Assembly: GCA_044508215.1 (NCBI GenBank)
Contig: JBIQID010000029.1
Span: 1 to 24,606, forward strand
Source of the DNA: JAEZFI01 sp044508215
GTDB lineage: Bacteria; Actinomycetota; Acidimicrobiia; Acidimicrobiales; Microtrichaceae
Length of the DNA stretch: 24,606 nucleotides
Direction of reading: 5' to 3'
Shown here: one piece after another, positions 1 to 6,885 of the stretch
Layout: each line of letters opens with the position of its first letter
How positions within the stretch are numbered: position 1 is the stretch's first letter
The notes under the pieces: model-generated
What the model saw: only the letters and a program-made list of their open reading frames with translations
Databases searched by the model: none
Told to the model about the DNA's origin: nothing
Made by a program: the position numbers and the translations under genes

Positions 1-72
1 GGTCGGGACCGGCGTCGATCCGGTGACCTACCGCTTTTCAGGCGGTCGCTCTGCCAACTGAGCTACCCGACC
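1..72 (-). tRNA. tRNA-Phe (GAA)
   Basis: Read on the minus strand this folds as a standard cloverleaf. The 7-bp acceptor stem is GGTCGGG/CCCGACC, and the anticodon loop CTGAAAA reads GAA. The D-arm and T-arm are intact. The discriminator base and any CCA lie before position 1, so only the extreme 3' end is cut by the window edge. It is the last of three tRNAs read in the order Glu-Asp-Phe, probably from one transcript. Confidence 0.96.
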
Positions 73-125
73 GGGAACCACCCACGGCGGGGCGGTGGCC
101 CGGAGCGCCCCGAGGGGCGTCCGGT

Positions 126-203
126 TGGCGGTCCCGACGAGATTTGAACTCGCGACCTCCGCCTTGACAGGGCGGCGTGCACTCCAAACTGCACCACGGG
201 ACC
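126..203 (-). tRNA. tRNA-Asp (GTC), CCA encoded
   Basis: The minus strand gives acceptor stem GGTCCCG/CGGGACC, anticodon loop CTGTCAA (anticodon GTC) and T-loop TTCAAAT. The discriminator G at 129 is followed by a genomically encoded CCA (128-126). The neighbouring tRNA-Glu has no encoded CCA. It is the middle gene of the tRNA cluster, 28 bp after tRNA-Glu and 53 bp before tRNA-Phe. Confidence 0.96.
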
Positions 204-231
204 AGGTTGGGCACGACCGTAGCCGCATCCG

Positions 232-304
232 CACCCCCAACGGGATTCGAACCCGTGTTACCTCCTTGAAAGGGAGGCGTCCTAGGCCGCTGGACGATGG
301 GGGC
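232..304 (-). tRNA. tRNA-Glu (TTC)
   Basis: The minus strand gives acceptor stem GCCCCCA/TGGGGGT, with G1 facing U72 as a wobble pair. The anticodon loop CTTTCAA reads TTC and the T-loop is TTCGAAT. The discriminator is G and no CCA is encoded. This is the first tRNA of the Glu-Asp-Phe operon, about 18 nt downstream of the inferred transcription start. Confidence 0.96.
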
Positions 305-329
305 TCTCACCTCGTTGAAGGCGAGCCGC

Positions 330-359
330 AATGTAGCAGCGGTCGGCTGGTGGAGCGAA
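330..359 (-). promoter_or_regulatory. Promoter of the tRNA operon
   Basis: On the minus strand a TACATT -10 box (335-330) has a TTCGCT -35-like hexamer (359-354) 18 bp upstream. The predicted start near 323 gives a short leader before tRNA-Glu. Assigned from motif and spacing only. Confidence 0.5.
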
Positions 360-416
360 GTGGAAAGGCCGTCCGGCGCCACCGCTGGCCGGAGCGGGCG
401 GCGAACGGCGACGACC

Positions 417-422
417 TACGCT
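417..422 (+). promoter_or_regulatory. -10 box for a leaderless transcript
   Basis: TACGCT fits TANNNT and ends 6 nt before the GTG at 429, the same geometry seen at many first genes in this window. It supports 429 as both transcription and translation start of the HExxH protein. Confidence 0.5.
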
Positions 423-428
423 GAGGTC

Positions 429-1940
429 GTGTCGCACGTGGCCCTCGACGAGCTCACCGGGCCGCCTGCGCCCTCACCGGCTCCGCCGCCGCCGAAGCGG
501 TCCCGGCCGCTCGGCCGGCTGGTGCTCGCCGTCCTCCTGGCCACCGTGTTGTGCGGGGGCGGGGCGCTGCTCGGCTCGGCGATCCACTCCGACGGCCCGG
601 GCTTCCCCGACGAGTGGGACGAACGGGTCGAGCCGCTCGTGTCGTTCGTGGAGCGCACACGAGGGCTCCGCTTCGACCACCCGGTGGCGGTCTACTTCCT
701 GTCGCCGGCCCAGTACCGGCACGCGATCAGCTCCGCGTCCCAGGAGCCGGTGTCGGGCGAGGACTCGGGCGCGGTCTCCGAGGCGGCCCGCAACAGCAGG
801 GCGCTCGGGGTGCAGCGCGCCCTCGGTCTCGTGGAGGGCGACCTCGACCTCGATGAAGCGGCCGCCGACCTCGGGGGAGAGGGCACGCTGGCGTACTACG
901 ACTTCCGCCGGAAGGTGGTCAACGTGCGGGGCACCGAGGTCACGCCGTCGATGGAGGCCACGCTCGTCCACGAGCTGACCCACGCGCTCCAGGACCAGCA
1001 CTTCGACCTCGAGGAGCGCAACGACGGCGCCGATTCGGAGGAGGCGGCGGTCCTCCGGGCGGTGCTCGAGGGCGACGCCATGACGGTCGAGGCGGCGTAC
1101 GTGCAGTCGCTCCCCGAGGAGCAGCGCCGCCGGATGATCGAGGACGGTCGCCTGCAGTTCGAGGAGGCAGATGCCGGCCTGGCGAACGTCCCCGCCGCGC
1201 TCCGGGCGTCGCAGGCCATCCCCTACTACCTCGGCCGTCCCTACGTGGCGCTCGCCGAGACGACCGAGGAGGGGACCCTCGACCCCGACCGGCTGGACGA
1301 GCTGATGGGGGAGCTGCCACGTGTCACGGCAGCGGTGTTCGAGCCCGTGGTCGGCGTCGACGAACCGGCGAACGTGGTGGAGCCGGACCTCGGAGCGGAG
1401 CCCTTCCTCACCGACACCATCGGCGCCTTCTCCCTCTTCGTGGTGCTGGCCGACCGGATCGATCCGGTCGTCGCGATGGATGCCGTGGACGGCTGGGAGG
1501 GTGATTCGTTCGTCGCCGCGGAGGTGGGGAAGGGCGACGACCAGCGGGTCTGCGTGGCGGCCACCTTCCTGATGCGCAACGAGGGCGACTCGATCCAGCT
1601 GTCGGGAGCGCTCTCGGCCTGGGCGGAGACCATGCCCCCCGAAGCCGAGGCGTCGGTCCGTGGCGACGGCTCGGCGGTCGAGCTCCGTTCGTGCGACCCG
1701 GGCCCGGAGGCCCGCGGCGCCGGGTCGGGCCGGTCGTTCGAGGCACTGCTGGTGCCCGCCGGCCGCCTGGAGCTCGCCTCGGCGTTCGTGGGGCAGGGCT
1801 ACGGCCGCGAGCAGGCGGCGTGCATCGCCAACCAGGTGGTGCGCCGGCTCACCGTCGACGAGCTGGCAGCCGTGGAGGCGACGCCCGACCTCGTCGAACG
1901 GCTGAGCCAGCTGACGACCGACGCCGCTGCCGGCTGCTGA
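429..1940 (+). CDS. Membrane-anchored HExxH (putative zinc metalloprotease-like) protein
   Basis: The predicted protein has 503 residues. A short proline-rich cytoplasmic N-terminus precedes one hydrophobic segment (about residues 27-52), so the large remainder should be extracytoplasmic. The motif HELTH lies at residues 181-185 (H181, E182, H185). The sequence around E214 reads LEGDAM and is a plausible third zinc ligand about 30 residues later, as in gluzincin-type peptidases. Two extracytoplasmic cysteines lie in the C-terminal half and the protein ends in Cys. The GTG at 429 was chosen because a TACGCT box precedes it by 6 nt; the longer open frame from 297 runs through tRNA-Glu and its promoter and is rejected. 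The gene is convergent with the DUF2017 gene 28 bp away. Substrate and true peptidase activity are unknown; an inactive, metal-binding or surface-maintenance role is possible. Confidence 0.75.
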   Translation: MSHVALDELTGPPAPSPAPPPPKRSRPLGRLVLAVLLATVLCGGGALLGSAIHSDGPGFPDEWDERVEPLVSFVERTRGLRFDHPVAVYFLSPAQYRHAISSASQEPVSGEDSGAVSEAARNSRALGVQRALGLVEGDLDLDEAAADLGGEGTLAYYDFRRKVVNVRGTEVTPSMEATLVHELTHALQDQHFDLEERNDGADSEEAAVLRAVLEGDAMTVEAAYVQSLPEEQRRRMIEDGRLQFEEADAGLANVPAALRASQAIPYYLGRPYVALAETTEEGTLDPDRLDELMGELPRVTAAVFEPVVGVDEPANVVEPDLGAEPFLTDTIGAFSLFVVLADRIDPVVAMDAVDGWEGDSFVAAEVGKGDDQRVCVAATFLMRNEGDSIQLSGALSAWAETMPPEAEASVRGDGSAVELRSCDPGPEARGAGSGRSFEALLVPAGRLELASAFVGQGYGREQAACIANQVVRRLTVDELAAVEATPDLVERLSQLTTDAAAGC

Positions 1941-1968
1941 CCGCGCCCGCAGATCTTCGCTGCTCGCC

Positions 1969-2898
1969 TCAGCTTGGCGGTTCGACGTCGTCGGCTGAGT
2001 CCTCGAGCGCACCCACGATCTGCCCGAGCAGCTGCGACAGCCGCATGTAGGCAGCTGTGGCAGCGGCCTCGGGGTCGCCCACCCGGAGGCGCGGCTCCTG
2101 GTCCTCCGACACGTCGAGGCGGGTGCCGAGCACCAGCCGGAGGTCGTTGACCGCCCGCATCACCGCCTCGAGGCCCTCGACGTCGAGCGGCCCCGACTCC
2201 ATCGCCGAGCGGAGCACCTCGAGGGAGGCCCGCCGCCGGTCGATCAGCTCGTGGCGGGCCAGCGCGTCGTACCCGGCGCTGCGCTCCGTGTCGGGCCCGT
2301 AGGCAGGCGGGAAGAGCCGCACGATCGAGGGGTCGTCGGACTCGAGGAGCTTGTCGAGCTCGCCGGCGAGGACACCGACCATGCTCCGGTCGGCCGCCCT
2401 CCAGGCCAGCTCGAAGCGGCCGTCCTCCAGCCGCCGCACGCCGGGGTCGAGCGCGCTCCAGATCCTCTCGGCCAGGCGGTGGAACAGGTCGCGCGCGGCC
2501 ATGAGCCCACCTTGGACCTCCCCGCCACCCTCCGGCAACACCGGTTCGGGGCCGTCCGGCAGCCGCTCGCCCACCCCGGCGTTGGCCACGATCGCCAGGT
2601 TCGCCGCGGAGGCGCCGAGGTCGACCAGGGCCTCGGTCGTCAGCTCGTCGCTGCGGACGGCGCTCATCACCGAGTCGGTGGACTGGGACACGACGGCCAC
2701 CAGGTCGTCGCGGTCGAACGTGGTCCCCGACGCGTCGGTGAGGTGGAGCTCGGGCTCGTTCCGCACGTGGTCCACCACGGAGGTGAGGCCGGCCGCGAGC
2801 GTCGCCACCCAGCCCTCCGCCCAGCGCAGGCGCCAGCGGTCGGGGGCGATCTCGAGCACCCGGAACGACGGGTCGAGGCCCGCCTCCTCGTCCGCCAC
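1969..2898 (-). CDS. DUF2017 family protein
   Basis: The 309-residue acidic, soluble, mostly helical protein matches the actinobacterial DUF2017 pattern in layout and in its position directly after clpS. It shows helical blocks rich in Leu, Asp and Arg and no membrane segment. The GTG start at 2898 lies only 2 bp after the clpS stop, so the two are translationally coupled. A mycobacterial DUF2017 member has been described as an oxidative-stress transcription factor (AosR), but no DNA-binding motif is obvious here, so a regulatory role would be inference from the family. It is the last gene of the ctaA-clpS-DUF2017 operon. The family call rests on context and general sequence character. Confidence 0.75.
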   Translation of the reverse strand: MADEEAGLDPSFRVLEIAPDRWRLRWAEGWVATLAAGLTSVVDHVRNEPELHLTDASGTTFDRDDLVAVVSQSTDSVMSAVRSDELTTEALVDLGASAANLAIVANAGVGERLPDGPEPVLPEGGGEVQGGLMAARDLFHRLAERIWSALDPGVRRLEDGRFELAWRAADRSMVGVLAGELDKLLESDDPSIVRLFPPAYGPDTERSAGYDALARHELIDRRRASLEVLRSAMESGPLDVEGLEAVMRAVNDLRLVLGTRLDVSEDQEPRLRVGDPEAAATAAYMRLSQLLGQIVGALEDSADDVEPPS

Positions 2899-2900
2899 CG

Positions 2901-3194
2901 TCAGTCGTCCTGCTGGAGCGTCGCCCAGAGGCCGTGCTCGTGCAGCCGGAAGACGTGGCGCTCGGCCTCGTCGCGAGGGCACGACGCGACCACTGCCTTG
3001 CCCTTCAGGTGGACGTCCATCATCAGCTGGTGGGCCTTCGCCTTGGAGAAGCCGAACAGCTTCTGGAACACGAACGCCACGTAGTCCATGAGGTTGATCG
3101 GGTCGTTCCAGACCAGCACCAGCCACGGTCGATCGAGGTCCTCGAGGTCGTCCAGCTCCGGGTTCCGGACCTCGACGGGGGAGAGCTCGCTCAT
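2901..3194 (-). CDS. clpS: ATP-dependent Clp protease adaptor ClpS
   Basis: This 97-residue protein has the usual ClpS length and core. A variable acidic N-terminal tail (about residues 1-20) is followed by the domain with VWNDPINLMDYV (about 28-39) and the helix KAKAHQLMMDVHLKGKAVV (about 51-69). The Asn-Asp of the NDP motif and the later His belong to the pocket that in characterised ClpS proteins holds the alpha-amino group of N-degron substrates. ClpS delivers such substrates to ClpAP or ClpCP. The ATG at 3194 overlaps the ctaA stop as ATGA, so translation is coupled to heme A synthase. Placement behind ctaA and before DUF2017 is a compact actinobacterial-type arrangement. Confidence 0.95.
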   Translation of the reverse strand: MSELSPVEVRNPELDDLEDLDRPWLVLVWNDPINLMDYVAFVFQKLFGFSKAKAHQLMMDVHLKGKAVVASCPRDEAERHVFRLHEHGLWATLQQDD

Positions 3195-4150
3195 GGCGTC
3201 GCCACCGCGGCGCCGGCCGGGGCGTCCTCGGTCGTGGACTGGGGAGCCGGCTCCTCCGCGCTGACGTCGAGCGCCTGGAGGCGTTCGACCGGTTCGGTGG
3301 CGTCCCCGGTGGCGAGGGCGAGGCGGATCGTGAGCACCCACACGAGGGTGGCGCCGGCGACGTGCGCTCCCACCAGGATGGCGGGGACGCCGGTGAAGTA
3401 CTGGAGGTAGCCGATGCCGCCCTGCAGCACGATGCCTGCGAGGAGGTCGCTCACACGCCGGCGGAGCACGGCCCGTGGGCTGCGACGGAGCCGCCACGCG
3501 ACGGCCACCGCGGAGATGCACAGCAGCCACACGAACGTGGAGTGCACCCGCACGGTGAGGCCCAGGTCGATCGGAAGCCGCTCGACGTGCTCGTCGCCGG
3601 CGTGGGGGCCGGCGCTCGTGACCACGGCACCGGTGAACAGCACGATCGTCGCCACCAGCGAGAGCCACCGCGCCCAACCCGCGATCGGCCGGCGCGGTGC
3701 CCCGGGCGCCCGGCCGGCGCGGTCGACCAGCACGAGGCCCGCCCAGACCAGCGCCATCGACGCGAGGAAGTGGAGGGCCACCACCGAGTACTTCAGCTCG
3801 GACTTCGTGACGAAGGCACCGATGATCGCCTGGGCGATGACGCCACCCACGAGCGAGAGCGACCACCAGGTGAGGTCCCGACGGCGGGGCCGCAGCAGGA
3901 GCGAGCCGGCCACGGCCGCGATCACCGCGACCGACACGAGGCCTGTGACCAGGCGGTTCCCGAACTCGACCATCGGCTCGAGCTCGCTCGCGGAGTGCGG
4001 CGTGAAGCGGCCGGGCTCGCAGGTGGGCCAGTCGGAGCACCCCAGGCCCGACCCGGTGAGCCGCACGGCGGCGCCGGTCACGATGATGCCGCACAGCGAC
4101 CACAGCGCAGCGATGCACACCTTGCGGTAGCGCTCGGGGGAGAGCCGCAT
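3191..4150 (-). CDS. ctaA: Heme A synthase (COX15/CtaA family)
   Basis: The 319-residue polytopic membrane protein carries about eight hydrophobic segments. It oxidises the C8 methyl of heme O to the formyl group of heme A, the cofactor of aa3-type oxidases. Its N-terminal loop contains GSGLGCSDWPTC with the C38/C44 pair typical of this family. The heme-ligand region reads EFGNR where Bacillus CtaA has an E-x-x-H-R arrangement. Later helices have conserved His in ALHFLAS, RVHSTF and VGAHVAG. The ATG at 4150 follows a TAGCCT -10 box by 7 nt, indicating leaderless transcription. The gene is divergent from ctaB, which makes its substrate, and both promoters share an identical 11-bp core. It heads the ctaA-clpS-DUF2017 operon. 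Confidence 0.94.
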   Translation of the reverse strand: MRLSPERYRKVCIAALWSLCGIIVTGAAVRLTGSGLGCSDWPTCEPGRFTPHSASELEPMVEFGNRLVTGLVSVAVIAAVAGSLLLRPRRRDLTWWSLSLVGGVIAQAIIGAFVTKSELKYSVVALHFLASMALVWAGLVLVDRAGRAPGAPRRPIAGWARWLSLVATIVLFTGAVVTSAGPHAGDEHVERLPIDLGLTVRVHSTFVWLLCISAVAVAWRLRRSPRAVLRRRVSDLLAGIVLQGGIGYLQYFTGVPAILVGAHVAGATLVWVLTIRLALATGDATEPVERLQALDVSAEEPAPQSTTEDAPAGAAVATP

Positions 4151-4154
4151 GGGG

Positions 4155-4165
4155 GCAAGGCTACG
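4155..4165 (-). promoter_or_regulatory. ctaA promoter core (-10)
   Basis: The minus strand reads CGTAGCCTTGC, containing the -10 box TAGCCT (4163-4158), with the ctaA ATG 7 nt after the box. The same 11 bp occur in inverted orientation at 4244-4254 in front of ctaB. Confidence 0.65.
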
Positions 4166-4243
4166 TTCGACCGTCGGTCCCGGGCCATGCAGCGGGAGCG
4201 CCGAACCGCCCGGACCACGGTTGGCCCCCCTCCGGAGGCGCTG

Positions 4244-4254
4244 CGTAGCCTTGC
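4244..4254 (+). promoter_or_regulatory. ctaB promoter core (-10)
   Basis: CGTAGCCTTGC includes TAGCCT (4246-4251), 6 nt before the ctaB GTG. It is a perfect inverted copy of 4155-4165, so the two divergent heme A pathway genes have matching core promoters. Confidence 0.65.
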
Positions 4255-4257
4255 GCC

Positions 4258-5184
4258 GTGGCCACGTTGACGATGTCGGGTGCTCCGGTGACGATCGCCC
4301 GTCGGCTGAGCGGCTACGTGGCGCTGACGAAGCCGCGCGTGATCGAGCTGCTCCTCGTCACCACCGTGCCGGTCATGGTGGTCGCGGAGGCCACCCGCCC
4401 CGGCCACGGGGCACTCCCTTCGCTGTGGCTGATCCTCGCCACGGTGATCGGCGGGACGATGGCGGCCGGCGGGGCGAACGCCGTGAACATGGTGGTCGAC
4501 CGCGACATCGACGCCGTGATGCACCGCACGCGGAACCGCCCCCTCGTGACAGGGGTCATGTCCCCGCAGGCGGCGCTGACCTTCGCGGTGGCCCTGGAGG
4601 TCCTGGCCTTCGTGTGGCTCTGGGGGTTCGTGAACCTCCTCTCCGCCGTGCTGGCGCTGTCGGCCACGGCGTTCTACGTCTTCGTGTACACGCTCTGGCT
4701 CAAGCGCTCGACCAGCCAGAACATCGTGATCGGCGGTGCCGCCGGCTGCGTCCCGGTGCTGATCGGCTGGTCAGCCGTCACCGGTTCGCTCGGATGGGCG
4801 CCGGTCGTGCTGTTCCTCATCGTCTTCCTCTGGACGCCGCCCCACACCTGGGCGCTGGCCTTCAAGTACCGCGACGACTACAGCCGGGCCGAGGTGCCGA
4901 TGCTGCCGTCGGTGGCGGAGGCCCGGGCGGTCGGCCGCCAGAGCCTGGCGTACACGGTGGCGCTCGTCGCCGTGAGCCTGGTCCTGGCGCCGGTGGCCGG
5001 ACTGGGAGCGCTGTACCTCGTCGCCGCCGTCGCCTCGGGCGTGCTCTTCACCTGGTACGCGGTGGCGATGCTCCGGGAGCCCTCGGCGAAGACGTCGATC
5101 CGGCTGTTCTCCTTCTCCATCACCTACGTGGCGGTGCTCTTCGGCGCGATGGCGCTCGATCGCCTCGTGGCAGTGGGCCTCTGA
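4258..5184 (+). CDS. ctaB: Protoheme IX farnesyltransferase (heme O synthase)
   Basis: This 308-residue UbiA-superfamily membrane protein transfers a farnesyl group to the vinyl side chain of protoheme IX, giving heme O. The first Asp-rich motif is N77-x3-D81-x3-D85 within NMVVDRDID, followed by MHRTRNRPL. The second cytoplasmic motif lies around YRDDYSRAEVPMLP (about residues 203-216). KPRVIELLL near residue 25 and about eight or nine membrane helices are typical, and length is normal. The GTG at 4258 is chosen because TAGCCT ends 6 nt upstream. CtaB feeds CtaA, encoded divergently, and the product serves the aa3-type oxidase encoded immediately downstream. Confidence 0.95.
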   Translation: MATLTMSGAPVTIARRLSGYVALTKPRVIELLLVTTVPVMVVAEATRPGHGALPSLWLILATVIGGTMAAGGANAVNMVVDRDIDAVMHRTRNRPLVTGVMSPQAALTFAVALEVLAFVWLWGFVNLLSAVLALSATAFYVFVYTLWLKRSTSQNIVIGGAAGCVPVLIGWSAVTGSLGWAPVVLFLIVFLWTPPHTWALAFKYRDDYSRAEVPMLPSVAEARAVGRQSLAYTVALVAVSLVLAPVAGLGALYLVAAVASGVLFTWYAVAMLREPSAKTSIRLFSFSITYVAVLFGAMALDRLVAVGL

Positions 5185-5222
5185 GGCCCGTGGCGGTTTT
5201 CGTCCCCCTGGGCGGCGTTCGG

Positions 5223-5228
5223 TATTGT
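5223..5228 (+). promoter_or_regulatory. Candidate -10 of the oxidase operon
   Basis: TATTGT fits the -10 consensus, with the T-rich patch TTTTCG near 5197 as a poor -35 at about 20 bp spacing. Transcription from here would give a leader of roughly 75 nt before the ATG at 5309. That contrasts with the leaderless starts elsewhere in the window. Confidence 0.45.
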
Positions 5229-5261
5229 CCGGGCGTCCTGTCCCTCTCCGACCGGTACGGC

Positions 5262-5277
5262 GGCCACGCGCGTGGCC
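5262..5277 (+). promoter_or_regulatory. 16-bp perfect palindrome in the oxidase operon leader
   Basis: GGCCACGCGCGTGGCC is perfectly self-complementary. It sits between the candidate -10 box and the first start codon of the oxidase operon. It could be an operator for a dimeric regulator or form an RNA stem in the leader. No known regulator consensus is recognised. Confidence 0.4.
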
Positions 5278-5308
5278 CAGTCGCACCACAGGCCTCGAGG
5301 CACCGCTC

Positions 5309-6883
5309 ATGGCATTGACCGAAACCGCTCCCCCTGCGATCGAGGAGCCCGGCGCCCCCCCTGCGACCGGGACCCGGCCTGCACCCACCGCCGTGGAGCG
5401 CGTGATCGCAGCGGTCGACCACGTGACGATCGGCCGGGTCATGGTGGCCGTGTCGCTGCTCGCCTCGCTCGTGTCCCTCGTGGTGCTCGCCCTGTCGAAC
5501 TTCGACGCGGCGACCCTCGACGACGGCGTCGCCGGCACCGGGATGCTCGGCGATGCGCTCTCGGTCCGCTTCGCGGCGAACGCACCGATCGCCCTGCTCC
5601 TCTGCGGTGTCATCCCGCTCTTCTTGGGCCTCGCCATCGTGGTGGTGCCCCGCCAGGTGGGCTCGCCGGCGATCGCCTTCCCCCGCCTGGCGGCGTTCGC
5701 CACCTGGACCTGGCTGCTCTCCACGGTCCTGTTCGTGGTGGCGGTCGCCGCCGACGGCTCCTACGGCGGCTCCGACACCGAGATGGCCCGCCTCGGCAAC
5801 GTGGCGGTCGGCGGCCTGCTCGTGTCCCTCGCCATGGGCGCCGTGTGCGTGGCGGTCACGGTGCTGGCCCTCCGTCCCGTCGGCATGCGGCTCGGCGACG
5901 TGCCCTTCTTCGCCTGGTCGATGTTCGTGGCTGCGAGCGTGTGGATCCTCACCTTCCCGTCGGCGCTCGCGAGCGTGGTGTTCGTCCACATCCAGCGGCC
6001 GAACGCCACCGACATCGCCATCACCGGCCTCGACGGCATCTCGTGGCTCTTCCGGCAGCCCTCCGTCTACGTCGCGCTGCTGCCGGCCCTCGGCATCGCG
6101 ATCGACGCCGCCGCCGTCGCGGTCTCGGGGCGTCCGCGGTTCCGTGGCGTCGCCCAGGGGATGATCGGCGCAGCCGGCCTCCTCTCCTTCGGTGCGTGGG
6201 CACAGGACGACGTGGCCCGCAACACCCTCGTCTGGGTGCTGGTGTGCGCCGCCGTGGCGCTCCCGCTCCTCGGCGTGCTGGGCGCGGTGGGCGACACCCT
6301 CCGTCGCCAGCGACCCCGCCTCCTCTCGCCGGTGGGCTTCGCCCTCGTCTCCCTCCTGGTGGCGCTCCTCGGCGCTGCCGTCGGCCTCCTCCAGGTGATC
6401 GACACCTTCGGTGAGGGCGAGCTCGTGGGCTTCGGCACCGCCGAGCTGGCCCGTGGCCAGCTGTTCCTCGTCCTCGGCGCCGCCCTCGCCGCCGGCCTCG
6501 GCGGCGCCCACCTGTGGGGCCGCCTGGCGTTCGGCGACCAGCTCCCCGAGGCGCCCGCCAAGGGCCTCGCCCCGCTCGTCCTCGCCGGCGCAGCGCTGCT
6601 GGGCCTCGGCCCCGCCATCTACGGGCTGGTGCTCGCGAACGACGCCGATGCCGACCCTGCGCTGTGGGGCGTCGTCGCCGGCCTGGGCGCGCTGCTCCTG
6701 GCCCTCGCCGTCGTGGCCACGCTCGCCGGCGGCCTGAAGGCCCGTCGGGCCGAATCGGCCGACGATGCTCCGGGCTTCGACACATGGGACGGCGGCGGCA
6801 CGCTCGAGTGGTCGGACCCCGACGCGTGGCCCGCCACGGTCGAGTCGCCCTACCCGCTGCTCCCGGCCGCCGAGGAGGCGTGA
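5309..6883 (+). CDS. Heme-copper oxidase subunit I homologue lacking all metal ligands
   Basis: The 524-residue protein has about 12 hydrophobic segments and can be aligned by eye to the CtaD encoded at 9558. Shared landmarks are a VDH..IG N-terminal motif (36-42), a helix II/III region ending in FPRL (124-127), and PFFAW (199-203, CtaD PVFTW). QPSVY (250-254) replaces HPEVY, WAQD (297-300) replaces WAHH, and GP (434-435) and TLEW (498-501) match CtaD. Every redox ligand of CtaD is changed: heme a H94 becomes A92, CuB H272/H321/H322 become Q250/Q299/D300, and H407/H409 become G383/L385. The active-site Tyr position (Y254) is kept. The protein therefore cannot hold heme a, heme a3 or CuB and is probably structural or regulatory. 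The ATG at 5309 has CGAGG 8 nt upstream. It opens the oxidase operon and is followed 2 bp later by a subunit-III-like gene. Low pairwise identity leaves some uncertainty. Confidence 0.8.
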   Translation: MALTETAPPAIEEPGAPPATGTRPAPTAVERVIAAVDHVTIGRVMVAVSLLASLVSLVVLALSNFDAATLDDGVAGTGMLGDALSVRFAANAPIALLLCGVIPLFLGLAIVVVPRQVGSPAIAFPRLAAFATWTWLLSTVLFVVAVAADGSYGGSDTEMARLGNVAVGGLLVSLAMGAVCVAVTVLALRPVGMRLGDVPFFAWSMFVAASVWILTFPSALASVVFVHIQRPNATDIAITGLDGISWLFRQPSVYVALLPALGIAIDAAAVAVSGRPRFRGVAQGMIGAAGLLSFGAWAQDDVARNTLVWVLVCAAVALPLLGVLGAVGDTLRRQRPRLLSPVGFALVSLLVALLGAAVGLLQVIDTFGEGELVGFGTAELARGQLFLVLGAALAAGLGGAHLWGRLAFGDQLPEAPAKGLAPLVLAGAALLGLGPAIYGLVLANDADADPALWGVVAGLGALLLALAVVATLAGGLKARRAESADDAPGFDTWDGGGTLEWSDPDAWPATVESPYPLLPAAEEA

Positions 6884-6885
6884 CG

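Noticed and set aside
297..428. Start of the HExxH protein at 297
   Set aside because: It lies inside tRNA-Glu and upstream of the -10 box at 417-422.
474..2012. Long minus-strand open frame opposite the HExxH gene
   Set aside because: It mirrors a well-supported plus-strand gene in GC-rich DNA, has an Arg/His/Gly/Pro-biased composition and no recognisable domain.
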